Part shown: one piece after another, positions 6,968-14,367 of the stretch
How positions within the stretch are numbered: position 1 is the first letter of the stretch
Layout of the letters: the number at the start of each line of letters is the position of its first letter
Origin: CAZCWX01 sp964502465
Lineage (GTDB): Bacteria; Desulfobacterota; Binatia; Bin18
NCBI GenBank assembly: GCA_964502465.1
Contig: CAZCWX010000205.1
Coordinates: 1 to 19,413, forward strand
Reading direction: 5' to 3'
DNA length: 19,413 nt
Notes under the pieces: generated by a model
What the model saw: only the letters and a program-made list of their open reading frames with translations
Told to the model about the DNA's origin: nothing
Databases searched by the model: none
Program-made: the position numbers and the translations under genes

Positions 6968-7332
6968 TGTGGGCGCGAGTGGTCGAAGTGATGTTGGGAT
7001 GCTGGTTGGCGCTAAGCCCATTCATTTTTGCGCATGGCGCGGATGAACCGGCGCTGTGGTGGAATGATCTCGTCAGCGCCGTGGTCATCATGACCTTGGC
7101 CTTGTGTTCGTTCTGGCGTCCTTTGCGGCATGCTCACCTCGGGATTCTCGGTGTGGGATTATGGTTAATTGCGTACGGGTATATTACTCCGCCTCCGCCT
7201 CCACCCGCCTCGCAAAATCATGTCGTCATCGGCTTGCTCTTGCTGATGTTCGCTATCATCCCAAATGACGCCAACCAGCCGCCGGAGTCGTGGCGAGAGT
7301 TTTGCCCAGATCCTGAGCACCTACCTGAATAA
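6967..7332 (+). CDS. SPW-repeat membrane protein
   Basis: This 121-residue membrane protein has four predicted helices: VVEVMLGCWLALSPFIF, LVSAVVIMTLALCSFW, LGILGVGLWLIAYGYI and VVIGLLLLMFAII. The first carries the LSPF signature of SPW-repeat proteins and is followed by the typical WWNDLVSA loop. A run of six prolines (about residues 75-80) separates helices three and four. The C-terminus is short, soluble and acidic. The ATG at 6967 overlaps the preceding stop by one base; no separate ribosome site is seen, which fits coupling. An upstream in-frame GTG at 6964 is an alternative start. The function of SPW proteins is unknown. Confidence 0.8.
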   Translation: MWARVVEVMLGCWLALSPFIFAHGADEPALWWNDLVSAVVIMTLALCSFWRPLRHAHLGILGVGLWLIAYGYITPPPPPPASQNHVVIGLLLLMFAIIPNDANQPPESWREFCPDPEHLPE

Positions 7333-7549
7333 CATTGTCGGGACGCGGCGCGTTCCTTCTTGGCTTCTTCATTCAGCAACATTCATGACGCTGCCTCATG
7401 AGGCTGCCTTTCGTCGGTGCTGCTGAGCGTGATGCTTTCGTTGATGTGCTTCCGTTGTTGTCGGATGTATTGCACTCCCCGTATGAGCAATGTGTTCGCC
7501 ACGCATCGGTGTAATAGACTGAAGCTGCAATTCTCCAGGAGTTGTGCGG
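7333..7549. other. Unassigned stretch with a perfect 12-bp palindrome
   Basis: This region lies between the SPW gene and the aldehyde dehydrogenase remnant. It holds the palindrome GCCTCATGAGGC near 7393-7404 and otherwise no gene I can support. It may be degraded aldehyde dehydrogenase sequence. Confidence 0.35.
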
Positions 7550-7718
7550 TTACGTCGTGATTGTTTTGGCATGACGAGCACGAGTACGCCATTGCCGAAA
7601 GGCGTCGCTGGCGGCAGTGAGCACCTCCTCCACCTCTGCGGGTGAGGAATAGTCAAACGTGGCGAAGATTTTTCCGTTGCCGGGTTGAGAGAGATTGGGT
7701 CGGCCCGTGAATGCTCAT
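7550..7718 (-). pseudogene. NAD-dependent aldehyde dehydrogenase, N-terminal remnant
   Basis: GGAGG precedes an ATG at 7718 on the minus strand. Combining frames gives SLNPATGKIFATFDYSSPAE, then VEEVLTAASDAFRQWRT. This is the N-terminus of succinate-semialdehyde-type NAD(P)-dependent aldehyde dehydrogenases, where NPATGE, a strand and AFxxWR are diagnostic. At least one indel is needed near 7680, and the frame ends at TAA 7552-7550 after about 50 residues. The NAD-binding and catalytic cysteine regions (over 400 residues) are missing. It is a dead fragment whose substrate cannot be told. Confidence 0.7.
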
Positions 7719-8005
7719 AGATCATCCTCCATAGCAAGAACCGGCCTCCGCCGTAGTCCCTTTTTCTTTCTGTACCGGGACAGCGCAAAGGACGTGCCAG
7801 ACAGAGGCGCACGGCGCGCACTCCTATGACTTCGTCTGTTCCGCCAGGCAACTGTTCTAATTTTTGCACGCTTGGCAGGATTCTCTGTTTCAAGAGTGAG
7901 AACGCAGAGATGATTTTTGCAACAAGTTCACCGGCGCCCTCTGGCAAGACAATTGCTCCAAACAAGGGTTTCTGAGTGAGACAAAAAATCTTAAAGGAGA
8001 TTATT
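7719..8005. other. Unassigned intergenic stretch
   Basis: A long open frame runs through here on the minus strand, but it has no ribosome site and crosses the antisense of the glycine-zipper gene, so I do not call it. The promoter of the glycine-zipper lipoprotein gene should lie here; no clear consensus is seen. Confidence 0.4.
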
Positions 8006-8347
8006 ATGCATCGATTTTCCATAGTGCGCGCAACCCTTGCGCTTATCCTGGCGACATGCATTGCAGCGTGTGCTGGTGGACCGTTGACGACGAGAGAAAA
8101 AGGCGCTCTTACAGGCGGAGCGCTGGGAGCAGGGACGGGCGCCATTCTCGGTGGAGGCAAAGGGGCTGCGATTGGCGGAGCGTTGGGCGGCTTAGGCGGC
8201 GCCGTAGTTGGCGGAGGAATGCAAGAGCAGGATTATCGCCAATACGAGCAGCAGCGGAGTCTTGAAGAACAACAATATGAGCTTGAGCGACAGCGACGCG
8301 AACTTGAGGAGCTACGGCGACGCCAAGACTATTACCGTGATTATTGA
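8006..8347 (+). CDS. Glycine-zipper lipoprotein (17 kDa antigen-like)
   Basis: This 113-residue lipoprotein has a signal peptide with lipobox IAAC (Cys22). A glycine zipper follows (TREKGALTGGALGAGTGAIL, then GGALGGLGGAVVGGG) with GxxxG spacing over about residues 31-71. A charged coiled tail runs from about residue 72 (YELERQRRELEELRRRQDYY). This is the layout of Rickettsia 17 kDa/YMGG-type outer-membrane lipoproteins, where the zipper inserts in or packs on the outer membrane. AAAGGAG lies before the ATG at 8006, which I preferred to the earlier open frame because it gives the signal peptide. The gene appears intact. The role is structural or stress-related at best guess. Confidence 0.85.
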   Translation: MHRFSIVRATLALILATCIAACAGGPLTTREKGALTGGALGAGTGAILGGGKGAAIGGALGGLGGAVVGGGMQEQDYRQYEQQRSLEEQQYELERQRRELEELRRRQDYYRDY

Positions 8348-8414
8348 GGAAAACGCCCCCTTGTGTTGTTCAAACGAAGCGGCTGATTTGACGTCATGAG
8401 AGGAGAAAGTCGGA

Positions 8415-8573
8415 ATGCAAACGCAATTAAAAATTACTGCCCAGGATGTCCCCCTCTCCGAAGCAGCTGAGGCGGAGATTCGGAAGAAGGTCACCAAACT
8501 TGAATCCTTCTATCCACGGGTCGTGGGCTGTCATGTCATCGCAAGCCGCCACTCTTTTTGTGGTCCTAACTGA
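8415..8573 (+). pseudogene. Ribosome hibernation factor HPF/YfiA, N-terminal fragment
   Basis: A short frame of 52 codons starts at the ATG at 8415, with GAGGAG upstream, and begins like HPF/sigma-54 modulation proteins: LKITAQDVPLSEAAEAEIRK, then KVTKLESFYPRVVGCHVIA. The family is ~100 residues or more in its short form. Here the frame ends at TGA after SRHSFCGPN, before the conserved strand and basic helix that bind the 30S decoding region. Nothing after the stop resumes the homology, so the gene is truncated rather than merely frameshifted. It follows the glycine-zipper gene by 67 bp. Confidence 0.7.
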
Positions 8574-8727
8574 GCATCGCCAAGTCCTATTGCAGAACTA
8601 AGACAATTGGCGTGTCAGTCATCGCAATTCTGTGAAAGTAGCCGCGTCAATAGCCGCTATTTCTGCGGCATCAAGATTGCTCTCTTTAGTCATTACAAGC
8701 ACAAATCTTATACGGAAGGAGCGTCTT

Positions 8728-9168
8728 ATGTCGATTGTAGAAAAAGCGATTGAAGTACGCGTGCCGGTGCATGTCGCCTATAATCAATGGACGCAGTTTG
8801 AAGAGTTTCCGAAGTTCATGGATGGCGTATTGGAAGTCAAGCAGCTCGACGAGAAGCGGCTGCATTGGCGCGTCAAAGTCGGCGGCAAGGAAAAAGAATG
8901 GGATGCGGTCATCACTGAACAGGTTCCTGATATGCGCATTGCCTGGCGCGAGACCGAGGGGGCGAAAAATTCCGGTGTAGTCACATTTCATCGCCTGTCC
9001 GACGATATGACGCGCATCATGGTGCAGATGGGGTACGATCCGGAGGGGTTTGTCGAAAACGTCGGCGATATGTTGGGAGTCATGTCTTTACGGCTGGGAA
9101 AAGACTTAGCCCGATTCAAAGAATTTATTGAAGAGCGGGGCGAAGAAACCGGCGCTTGGCGAGGTTAA
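8728..9168 (+). CDS. SRPBCC (START-like) family protein
   Basis: This 146-residue protein has the polyketide cyclase/dehydrase START-like pattern: KAIEVRVPVHVAYNQWTQFE, then EFPKFMDGVLEVKQLDEKRL. WRVKVGGKEKEWDAVI and PDMRIAWRETEGAKNSGVVT follow, with a long C-terminal helix (LGVMSLRLGKDLARFKEFIE). Such proteins bind hydrophobic ligands; the substrate is unknown. GGAAGGAG precedes the ATG at 8728; an upstream in-frame ATG at 8632 has no ribosome site and would add a non-family extension. The length is normal and the gene intact. It sits between the HPF and fasciclin remnants, so it has survived local decay. Confidence 0.85.
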   Translation: MSIVEKAIEVRVPVHVAYNQWTQFEEFPKFMDGVLEVKQLDEKRLHWRVKVGGKEKEWDAVITEQVPDMRIAWRETEGAKNSGVVTFHRLSDDMTRIMVQMGYDPEGFVENVGDMLGVMSLRLGKDLARFKEFIEERGEETGAWRG

Positions 9169-9250
9169 ATTCCGCAAGAGAAGAAATAAATCGACGTTGT
9201 GACCAGAGCGCGCGGAGGCGCGTCCTCCTGACAAAACGAGAAAGGACGCC

Positions 9251-9639
9251 ATGGCCAACTTTATTGAAACAGTTACTGATATTGAAGCGTTCACTGGACT
9301 GCGGCAGGCTTCACGCGCAACCGGCCTTGACGACCGTTTTCAGAGCTAGGACTGTTCACCCTCTTTGTGCATACGGACGAAGCGTTCACGCGATTACCGG
9401 ACGAAACGTTGGAGACCATGTTCAAAGAGATTCCTCAGTTACGCGCCGTGCTCACGCAGTATATCGCGCCAGGTGTCATCACCATGATCGACGCCTGGCG
9501 CGAGGTGAATCCTAAAACTTTAAGTGGGCAAACCCTCTTTTTTGGGTCAGCAAATGGACTCACCGTCAACAACGCATGGATTACAACAGCCGACGTCGCA
9601 ACGGACAAAGGTATGTTGCCATCATTATTGATTGATTGA
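9251..9639 (+). pseudogene. Fasciclin (FAS1) domain protein, frameshifted
   Basis: AAAGGA precedes the ATG at 9251. The first frame gives MANFIETVTDIEAFTGLRQA and ends in TAG near 9347. The homology resumes in another frame as ELGLFTLFVHTDEAFTRLPD, with LETMFKEIPQLRAVLTQYI and SANGLTVNNAWITTADVATD following. These match the FAS1 fold (FTVFAPTDEAF, then the N-G-x-V-x-N-A motif). The C-terminal I-H-V-I-D motif is scrambled by a second change near 9612. Small single-FAS1 proteins of this type are common, but their role in bacteria is poorly known. No signal peptide is visible. Confidence 0.8.
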
Positions 9640-9663
9640 TGACGTGGCTGTGGAGAATCCTGA

Positions 9664-9678
9664 ACTCAATAATTGAGT
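9664..9678. repeat. Perfect 15-bp palindrome at a gene junction
   Basis: ACTCAAT and ATTGAGT are inverted around a single A. It lies exactly between the end of the fasciclin remnant and the point where the E2 remnant begins, just after a short run of GATT repeats (about 9626-9640). It could be a deletion scar or an operator. Confidence 0.5.
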
Positions 9679-10254
9679 CGTCAGGACGCCGTCGAAGAGC
9701 AGGGCGGCAAACTCAGTCTCACCGTGTTTGTGATGCAAGTCGTGGTGGCGGCGATCAAGCAGTTCCCGCGCTTCAACGTCAGTCTCGATCCCGATGCCGG
9801 AGAACTTATTCTTAAGCAGTATTACCATATCGGTATCGCCGTAGACACGGAGCAAGGCTTGATCGTGCCGGTTATCCGCGACGTTGATCGGTAGAGCTTA
9901 ACCGAGCTGGCTGCAGAGCTGACCGCACTGGTCGAGCGTGTCCGCCAGAAGAAAGCCAAACCCGAAGAGCTGCGCGGCGGCACGTTTACCATTACCAATC
10001 CCGGACCAATCGGCGGCACAGCGTTTACCCCGATCATCAACTATCCTGAAGTAGCGATTCTGGGATTAGCGCGCGCCCGTATCGAGCCGGTGGTGGAAGG
10101 GGATCTGGACAACTTTACGATCGTCCCGCGCCTCTGTCTGCCCTTACATTTGGCTTTTGATCACCGAGTGAATGATGGAGCGGATGCAGCGCGCTTCTTG
10201 CGCACCATCATCGACATTCTGAGTGATCCGGAGTCGTTTCTTCTTAATGTGTAA
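9673..10254 (+). pseudogene. 2-oxoacid dehydrogenase E2 acyltransferase, catalytic domain, 5' truncated with amber codon
   Basis: This is the C-terminal ~190 residues of a dihydrolipoamide acyltransferase. Recognisable parts are KLSLTVFVMQVVVAAIKQFP, IGIAVDTEQGLIVPVIRDVD, LRGGTFTITNPGPIGGTAF, INYPEVAILG and the catalytic DHRVNDGADAARF (His and Asp of HxxxDG). The lipoyl and E1/E3-binding domains are missing. An in-frame TAG at 9892-9894 stands where the family has lysine (RDVDR-K-SLTELA). The reading frame is otherwise unbroken on both sides. The E3 gene follows 18 bp downstream, as in a pyruvate dehydrogenase operon. The 5' loss and the nonsense codon make it inactive. Confidence 0.85.
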
Positions 10255-10272
10255 GACGGAAGGATGTGCATT

Positions 10273-11145
10273 ATGGTCATGGGTGAATTGCCGGTTGAAG
10301 CCGAGGTCGTTGTCATCGGCGGCGGACCAGGCGGATATGCTGCAGCGTTCCGCGCCGCCGATCTCGGCCTGGATGTGACCCTCGTTACGGACGAACCACA
10401 ACTCGGTGGGGTGTGTCTCTTGCGCGGCTGTATTCCTTCCAAGACGCTAGAGAAGAGTAAGGTGCGGGTATCGGTCGAAGGCGAAGCCGACTTATCCGAT
10501 GCGGTGTTCGATCGGGTGTTAGTCGCCATCGGTCGGCGACCAAATTCCGACGAACTCGGACTGGAAGCGGCGAAGGTCAGAATGACCGAGCGCGGGTATA
10601 TTGTCGTAGACGAGCAGCGCCGCACGACCAATGAGCAGATTTTCGCCGTCGGCGATGTGGCCGGCGGCATGCTGTTGGCACACGAAGCGATGCAGGAAGG
10701 CAAAGTTGCGGCTGAAGTGATCGCTGGTCAACTCGCCGCGTTTGACGGGCGCGCCATTCCGGCAGTGGTCTACACTGACCCCCAGGTCGCCTGGTGCGGC
10801 CTCACCGAACAAGAGGCCAACGCGCAGAAACGCAACATCTCCGTCGCGCGGTTTCCCTGGAACGCGTCCGGTCGCGCGGTCTCAATGGGCGTCACCGACG
10901 GGTTCACCAAGGTTGTCATGGATCAGGAATCACAACAAGTATTAGGTGTCGGTATGGTCGGTCGGCATGCGGACGCGTTGATCGCCGAAGGCGTGTTGGC
11001 GGTGGAAATGGGCGCGGTAGCGGAAGATCTCGCCTTGACCATTCATCCGCATCCGACGCTGGCGGAAACGCTGGGAGAGGCTGCGGAAATGTTGCTGGGA
11101 AGCACTACCCATGTGTTCCGCCGACGAGAGAAGAAAGAAGAATGA
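10273..11145 (+). pseudogene. lpd: Dihydrolipoamide dehydrogenase (E3), internal in-frame deletion
   Basis: The product is 290 residues against ~465 for the family. Present are the FAD dinucleotide motif (VVVIGGGPGGYAAAFRAADL), the redox disulfide (GGVCLLRGCIPSKTL), the second FAD motif (EQIFAVGDVAGGMLLAHEAM) and the whole interface domain with the His-Glu pair in IHPHPTLAET. After SKTL the sequence jumps via EKSKVRVSVEGEA to FDRVLVAIGRRPNS, so about 175 residues are gone, including the NAD-binding GxGxxG. The frame is preserved throughout. GGAAGG is nine bases before the ATG at 10273. Without NAD binding it should not reoxidise lipoamide; whether it folds is unknown. Confidence 0.9.
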
Positions 11146-11275
11146 AAGAACAGGGTGCGTGTGGAGTCCCTGGATCATTTTCCTCGTGAGCGCGGCGGTG
11201 ATTGTGATCGCTGGGACGAGGCTGTCGCAGTATGGTGATCTGACTGTTGAGGAAACCGGTAAAGAGCGGCTAAAG
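11142..11275 (+). pseudogene. Sodium/calcium antiporter, N-terminal remnant
   Basis: An ATG overlaps the lpd stop (ATGA). After a frame change near 11159 the sequence reads SPWIIFLVSAAVIVIAGTRL, then SQYGDLTVEETG. This is the first helix and loop of Na+/Ca2+-exchanger-type antiporters (usual form VIVIAGTRLSxYGDxIAExTG). The conserved continuation into the LLATVTSLPE motif is replaced by unrelated charged sequence, and only ~40 residues remain of ~330. The overlap suggests it was the last gene of the E2-E3 transcription unit. Confidence 0.6.
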
Positions 11276-11635
11276 CGTCTTTCCAGAAGTCTTCGGGAAA
11301 TGGATATCGGCAAGTGCGGCGACGCGAACCGTAGTCTTTTCCGACACAAAGAAATCCTCCGAGAGAGCTTCTTCTCCAATCTAAAAAGAGCAAAAACGAG
11401 ACCAGCCTCCCGACTTGTATACTCCCATCGTTTCTGGCGCAGCGCGTCCCAAAACTGAGCGCTTGCCTCTATTCCACGTGCCATCATTGCAACACAGGAC
11501 GGGGAATGCGCACTCCTATCGTGGACGAGTCGAAGTTTTTGGACATTTTCTCCCGGCATGGAAGTTGCATTTTATCCCTTATCAATGTCAACGCAGGAAC
11601 GCCTGACGTGCGATATGCTTTTGCGAAAAGAGGGA
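11276..11635. other. Unassigned stretch before the PRC-barrel gene
   Basis: No gene is recognised on either strand. Several overlapping open frames exist, but none has both a ribosome site and a family pattern. The promoter of the PRC-barrel gene probably lies here. Confidence 0.4.
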
Positions 11636-11641
11636 ATGACT

Positions 11642-12370
11642 ATGTTACGCAGCCTCAAAGATTTCCAGCGATATCGTATTCACGCCACCGATGGCGATAT
11701 CGGCGCCGTTTATGAATTCTATTTCGACGATATGCAGTGGGGCATTCGCTATCTGGTGGTCGACACTGGAGCCTGGTTCACCCGACGGCACGTTTTGATC
11801 TCTCCGGTTGCGATCCAGAATGCCGATTGGCCGGGGCTTACCCTGACACTGAATCTGACAAAAGCTCAGATCAAAGGCGCCCCGAAAGTTGACGAGTACA
11901 AACCGTTTTCACGACAACAGGAGTTAAATTACGTCAAATATTATGGCTGGCCTACCTACTGGAGCGCGGCGATTCCCACTACAACGCCAAAGCTAGGAGA
12001 ACTCCAAGCCGTAGCTTCGCCAGACGAACCGAAAGGCGTTCCACACCTACGCCGAACCCGCGAAGTGATCGGCTATACGATTCACGCGATGGATGGCGAC
12101 ATCGGAGAGGTGGAGGATTTCATTGTTGACGATGACCCCTGGGAGATCCGCTACATGGTGGTGAGTACGCGACACTGGCTTCCTGGGAAAAAAGTGCTCG
12201 TTGCTCCACAATGGATCACCGAGGTGAACGAGTCAGAGTCTAAAGTCCATGTCGGCCTTACCCGTGAAGAGGTGAAGAACAGCCCTGAGTTTGATCCCAC
12301 TGCCCCGGTCAATCGCGAATATGAAGTGCGCCTGTATGATTACTATGGGCAACCGAAATATTGGGAGTGA
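11642..12370 (+). CDS. Two-domain PRC-barrel protein
   Basis: This 242-residue protein is built of two PRC-barrel units. Unit one has YRIHATDGDIGAVYEFYFDD (from residue 11) and IRYLVVDTG. Unit two has YTIHAMDGDIGEVEDFIVDD (from residue 145) and IRYMVVSTRHW. Each unit ends with a YYGxPxYW motif (100-107 and 234-241), and both motif pairs are exactly 134 residues apart. PRC barrels occur in photosynthetic reaction-centre H subunits and in RimM; free-standing ones are of unknown, possibly stress-related, function. No signal peptide is seen. GAGGG is seven bases before the ATG at 11642; an ATG at 11636 is too close to it. A hairpin repeat copy follows the stop directly. Confidence 0.9.
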   Translation: MLRSLKDFQRYRIHATDGDIGAVYEFYFDDMQWGIRYLVVDTGAWFTRRHVLISPVAIQNADWPGLTLTLNLTKAQIKGAPKVDEYKPFSRQQELNYVKYYGWPTYWSAAIPTTTPKLGELQAVASPDEPKGVPHLRRTREVIGYTIHAMDGDIGEVEDFIVDDDPWEIRYMVVSTRHWLPGKKVLVAPQWITEVNESESKVHVGLTREEVKNSPEFDPTAPVNREYEVRLYDYYGQPKYWE

Positions 12371-12427
12371 ATGCAGGCGAGAACGCCTGCACCACACCCT
12401 GAGAATGATCACCTTATTTCTGCACGA
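12370..12427 (-). repeat. Dispersed hairpin repeat, copy B
   Basis: The core at 12373-12390 is a perfect seven-base stem (GCAGGCG TTCT CGCCTGC on the minus strand). The flanking GTGGTGCAGGCG, GATCATTCTCA and CGTGCAGAAATA are shared with copy A in the same order and orientation. It begins at the PRC-barrel stop codon, so it could act as that gene's transcript end. Confidence 0.75.
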
Positions 12428-12474
12428 GTTTTAAACCAGACCGCAAGAGATTTGGGCACTCTGAAAACAGTTTT

Positions 12475-12540
12475 GTAGGAGCGGTCCCGCGTGGCCGCCC
12501 AAGCCCTGGGCAACCATATGGGGTTGCCTCCACACAAGAG
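12475..12540. repeat. Two-hairpin element, REP/BIME-like
   Basis: Two inverted repeats lie side by side: GCGGTC cccgcg(t) GGCCGC (one G-T pair) and a perfect GGCAACC atatgg GGTTGCC. The layout, with GGAGCGG and GGGCAACC blocks, resembles intergenic palindromic repeats of many bacterial genomes. Only one copy is in this window, so its repeated nature is inference. The remaining 12541-12726 holds no gene I can support. Confidence 0.5.
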
Positions 12541-12726
12541 ATTTACGGTGTGCCAATAGTGAAGAGCAAAAAAGACAAAGCCGTGATCGTTGCGACCGCG
12601 CAACAGACGCTGGGAGTGAGGGAGTTGAATAATCAATTGCGGATTAGCTAAATCCACAATTTTCAGAGACTTGACGGACAGCAGAAGAGACCGTTTTTAT
12701 AGTCAATTTCAAGAAAGGAGAACCTT

Positions 12727-13101
12727 ATGAATAATACGACGCCGAGTGAACCTCAAGAGATTAAGCTGAGCGAGCACGGTCCAGAAAAGGGGATAAGTGG
12801 CGCGGCGCGAGAGTTTGTTTCTGCCACAGCCGCGAAGGCCAGCGAAACTGCCCAGCGGGTTGGTGAACGGGTGGAAACGTTAGGCAGATCAGTGCGCGAA
12901 ACGATTTCCCCAGAGGGTGCAATTGGAGGAGCTGCAGCGTCAGCGGCAAACACGTTAAAGGGAACTGGCGCCTACCTGCAAGAAACCAGCTTGGAAAATA
13001 TGGTGGAGGACCTCACCGGTCTTGTCCGCCGATACCCACTACAGTCGTTGTTGATTGGCCTTGGCATTGGTTATCTCCTAGCGCGCAACATGGATAGGTG
13101 A
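12727..13101 (+). CDS. DUF883/ElaB-like small membrane-anchored protein
   Basis: This 124-residue protein has a long amphipathic Ala/Glu/Ser-rich helical part (FVSATAAKASETAQRVGERV, ETLGRSVRETI) and a C-terminal anchor, LQSLLIGLGIGYLLARNMDR. That ending, basic residues plus one glycine-rich helix, is like the ElaB/YqjD/DUF883 group, some of which bind ribosomes at the inner membrane in stationary phase. The relation is a resemblance, not proven homology. AAGGAG lies seven bases before the ATG at 12727. The AI-2E permease gene follows 126 bp downstream. Confidence 0.75.
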   Translation: MNNTTPSEPQEIKLSEHGPEKGISGAAREFVSATAAKASETAQRVGERVETLGRSVRETISPEGAIGGAAASAANTLKGTGAYLQETSLENMVEDLTGLVRRYPLQSLLIGLGIGYLLARNMDR

Positions 13102-13227
13102 ATGTATGACCCATACTACACCACCTGAACTACAGCGCAAGCCAAACTCACAATTCTCTGCCGCACCAGAATAGACTCTATTAGTAAAACAAAAGATTCT
13201 CCTTGTCTGGACGCGTAAAAATCGGTT

Positions 13228-14367
13228 ATGACCACGCACCTCTCCTCTTCGGAACCCTCGCAACCTTCTGAACCTGAGCGCTCCCGACCCGATATTACCA
13301 ATCTCGGCGAGTTCCTGCGTGGGCCTGTAGTAGATGTTCGTTCTATAGCGCTCACAGGAATTTTTCTTTTACTTTTTTTCTATACGCTCTATTTTGGTCG
13401 CGACTTCTTCCTGCCGGTCACGCTTGCTTTTATCTTGAGCTTTTTGCTGGTCCCATTGGTGCGTGGTCTGGCACGCTTTTATATTCCTTACGCGCTTGGA
13501 GCCAGCTTGGTCCTTGTGGCCGTTCTGGGGATTACAAGTTACGGAGTTTATCAACTCTCCGAACCTGCCAGCGAATGGATTGCGAAGGGTCCTCAGAGTC
13601 TGCTACAGATTCAACTCAAACTACGGCGATTTAAGCAGTCCATAGACGAGGTCAATGAGGCGACTAAACAAGTCGAGCAGATGACCAATATGGGTGAGAA
13701 CCGAAGGATGCAAACAGTACAAGTCGAGCGCCCTGGTCTAGGCGAGCTGATGTTAACCGAAACGCAAGAATTCCTTGTCGGCAGCGCCGTCATGGTTATT
13801 TTACTATTTTTTCTGCTCTCATCTGGCGATCTCTTTTTACGGAAATTAGTCAGAGTGTTGCCTCGACTACAAGATAAGAAGCTTGCCGTCGAGATCATGC
13901 TTCAAATAGAAGAAAACATCTCCACCTATCTCTTGACGGTCACGTTGATTAATATCGGCGTTGGGTTAACGATCGGTCTCGCCTTTTTCTTCCTGGGTAT
14001 GCCGAACCCCATCTTATGGGGAGTGATGGCTACGCTGCTCAATTTTATTCCTTACCTCGGCGCTCTTGCCGGGATTGTTGTTGTCACTCTGGTGGCTATT
14101 TTGACCTTCGACACTATCGGGCAAATCCTGTTGGTTCCGGGCGTCTACTTTGTCGTAAACATCATCGAAGCCAATTTTGTCACCCCTGTAGCTCTGGGAA
14201 GAAGGCTGGCTATAAATCCTGTTGCAATCTTCCTGTGGGTAATTTTCTGGGGATGGCTATGGGGAGCCGCTGGAGCCCTCGTTGCTGTTCCATTATTGGC
14301 AATACTCAAAATCGTCTGCGATCAGGTCGAGCCGCTGGCACCAATCGGAGAATTTCTTGGTCGATGA
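13228..14367 (+). CDS. AI-2E family permease (PerM-like)
   Basis: This 379-residue membrane protein has the AI-2E exporter/PerM layout. A helix pair comes first (SIALTGIFLLLFFYTLYFG, FFLPVTLAFILSFLLVPLV), then ASLVLVAVLGITSYGVYQL. A charged extramembrane segment follows (about residues 105-180), then the conserved C-terminal helices with FFLGMPNPILWGVMATLLNF, IPYLGALAG, and GRRLAINPVAIFLWVIFWGW. Family members include the E. coli AI-2 exporter TqsA and Na+/H+ antiporters, so the substrate is unknown. The N-terminal ~40 residues are polar and disordered-looking. No good ribosome site is seen before the ATG at 13228; a later start is possible. Confidence 0.9.
   Translation: MTTHLSSSEPSQPSEPERSRPDITNLGEFLRGPVVDVRSIALTGIFLLLFFYTLYFGRDFFLPVTLAFILSFLLVPLVRGLARFYIPYALGASLVLVAVLGITSYGVYQLSEPASEWIAKGPQSLLQIQLKLRRFKQSIDEVNEATKQVEQMTNMGENRRMQTVQVERPGLGELMLTETQEFLVGSAVMVILLFFLLSSGDLFLRKLVRVLPRLQDKKLAVEIMLQIEENISTYLLTVTLINIGVGLTIGLAFFFLGMPNPILWGVMATLLNFIPYLGALAGIVVVTLVAILTFDTIGQILLVPGVYFVVNIIEANFVTPVALGRRLAINPVAIFLWVIFWGWLWGAAGALVAVPLLAILKIVCDQVEPLAPIGEFLGR

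Noticed and set aside
7396..8160. A 254-codon open frame on the minus strand
   Set aside because: It has no ribosome site, crosses the antisense of the glycine-zipper gene, and overlaps the aldehyde dehydrogenase remnant, which reads in another frame. Composition is Arg/Pro-rich as in shadow frames.
12400..12425. GAGAATGATC blocks in the dispersed repeats as Fur sites
   Set aside because: Only the AATGAT core fits the Fur consensus. The block is part of the repeat unit and recurs with it, so repeat membership explains it.
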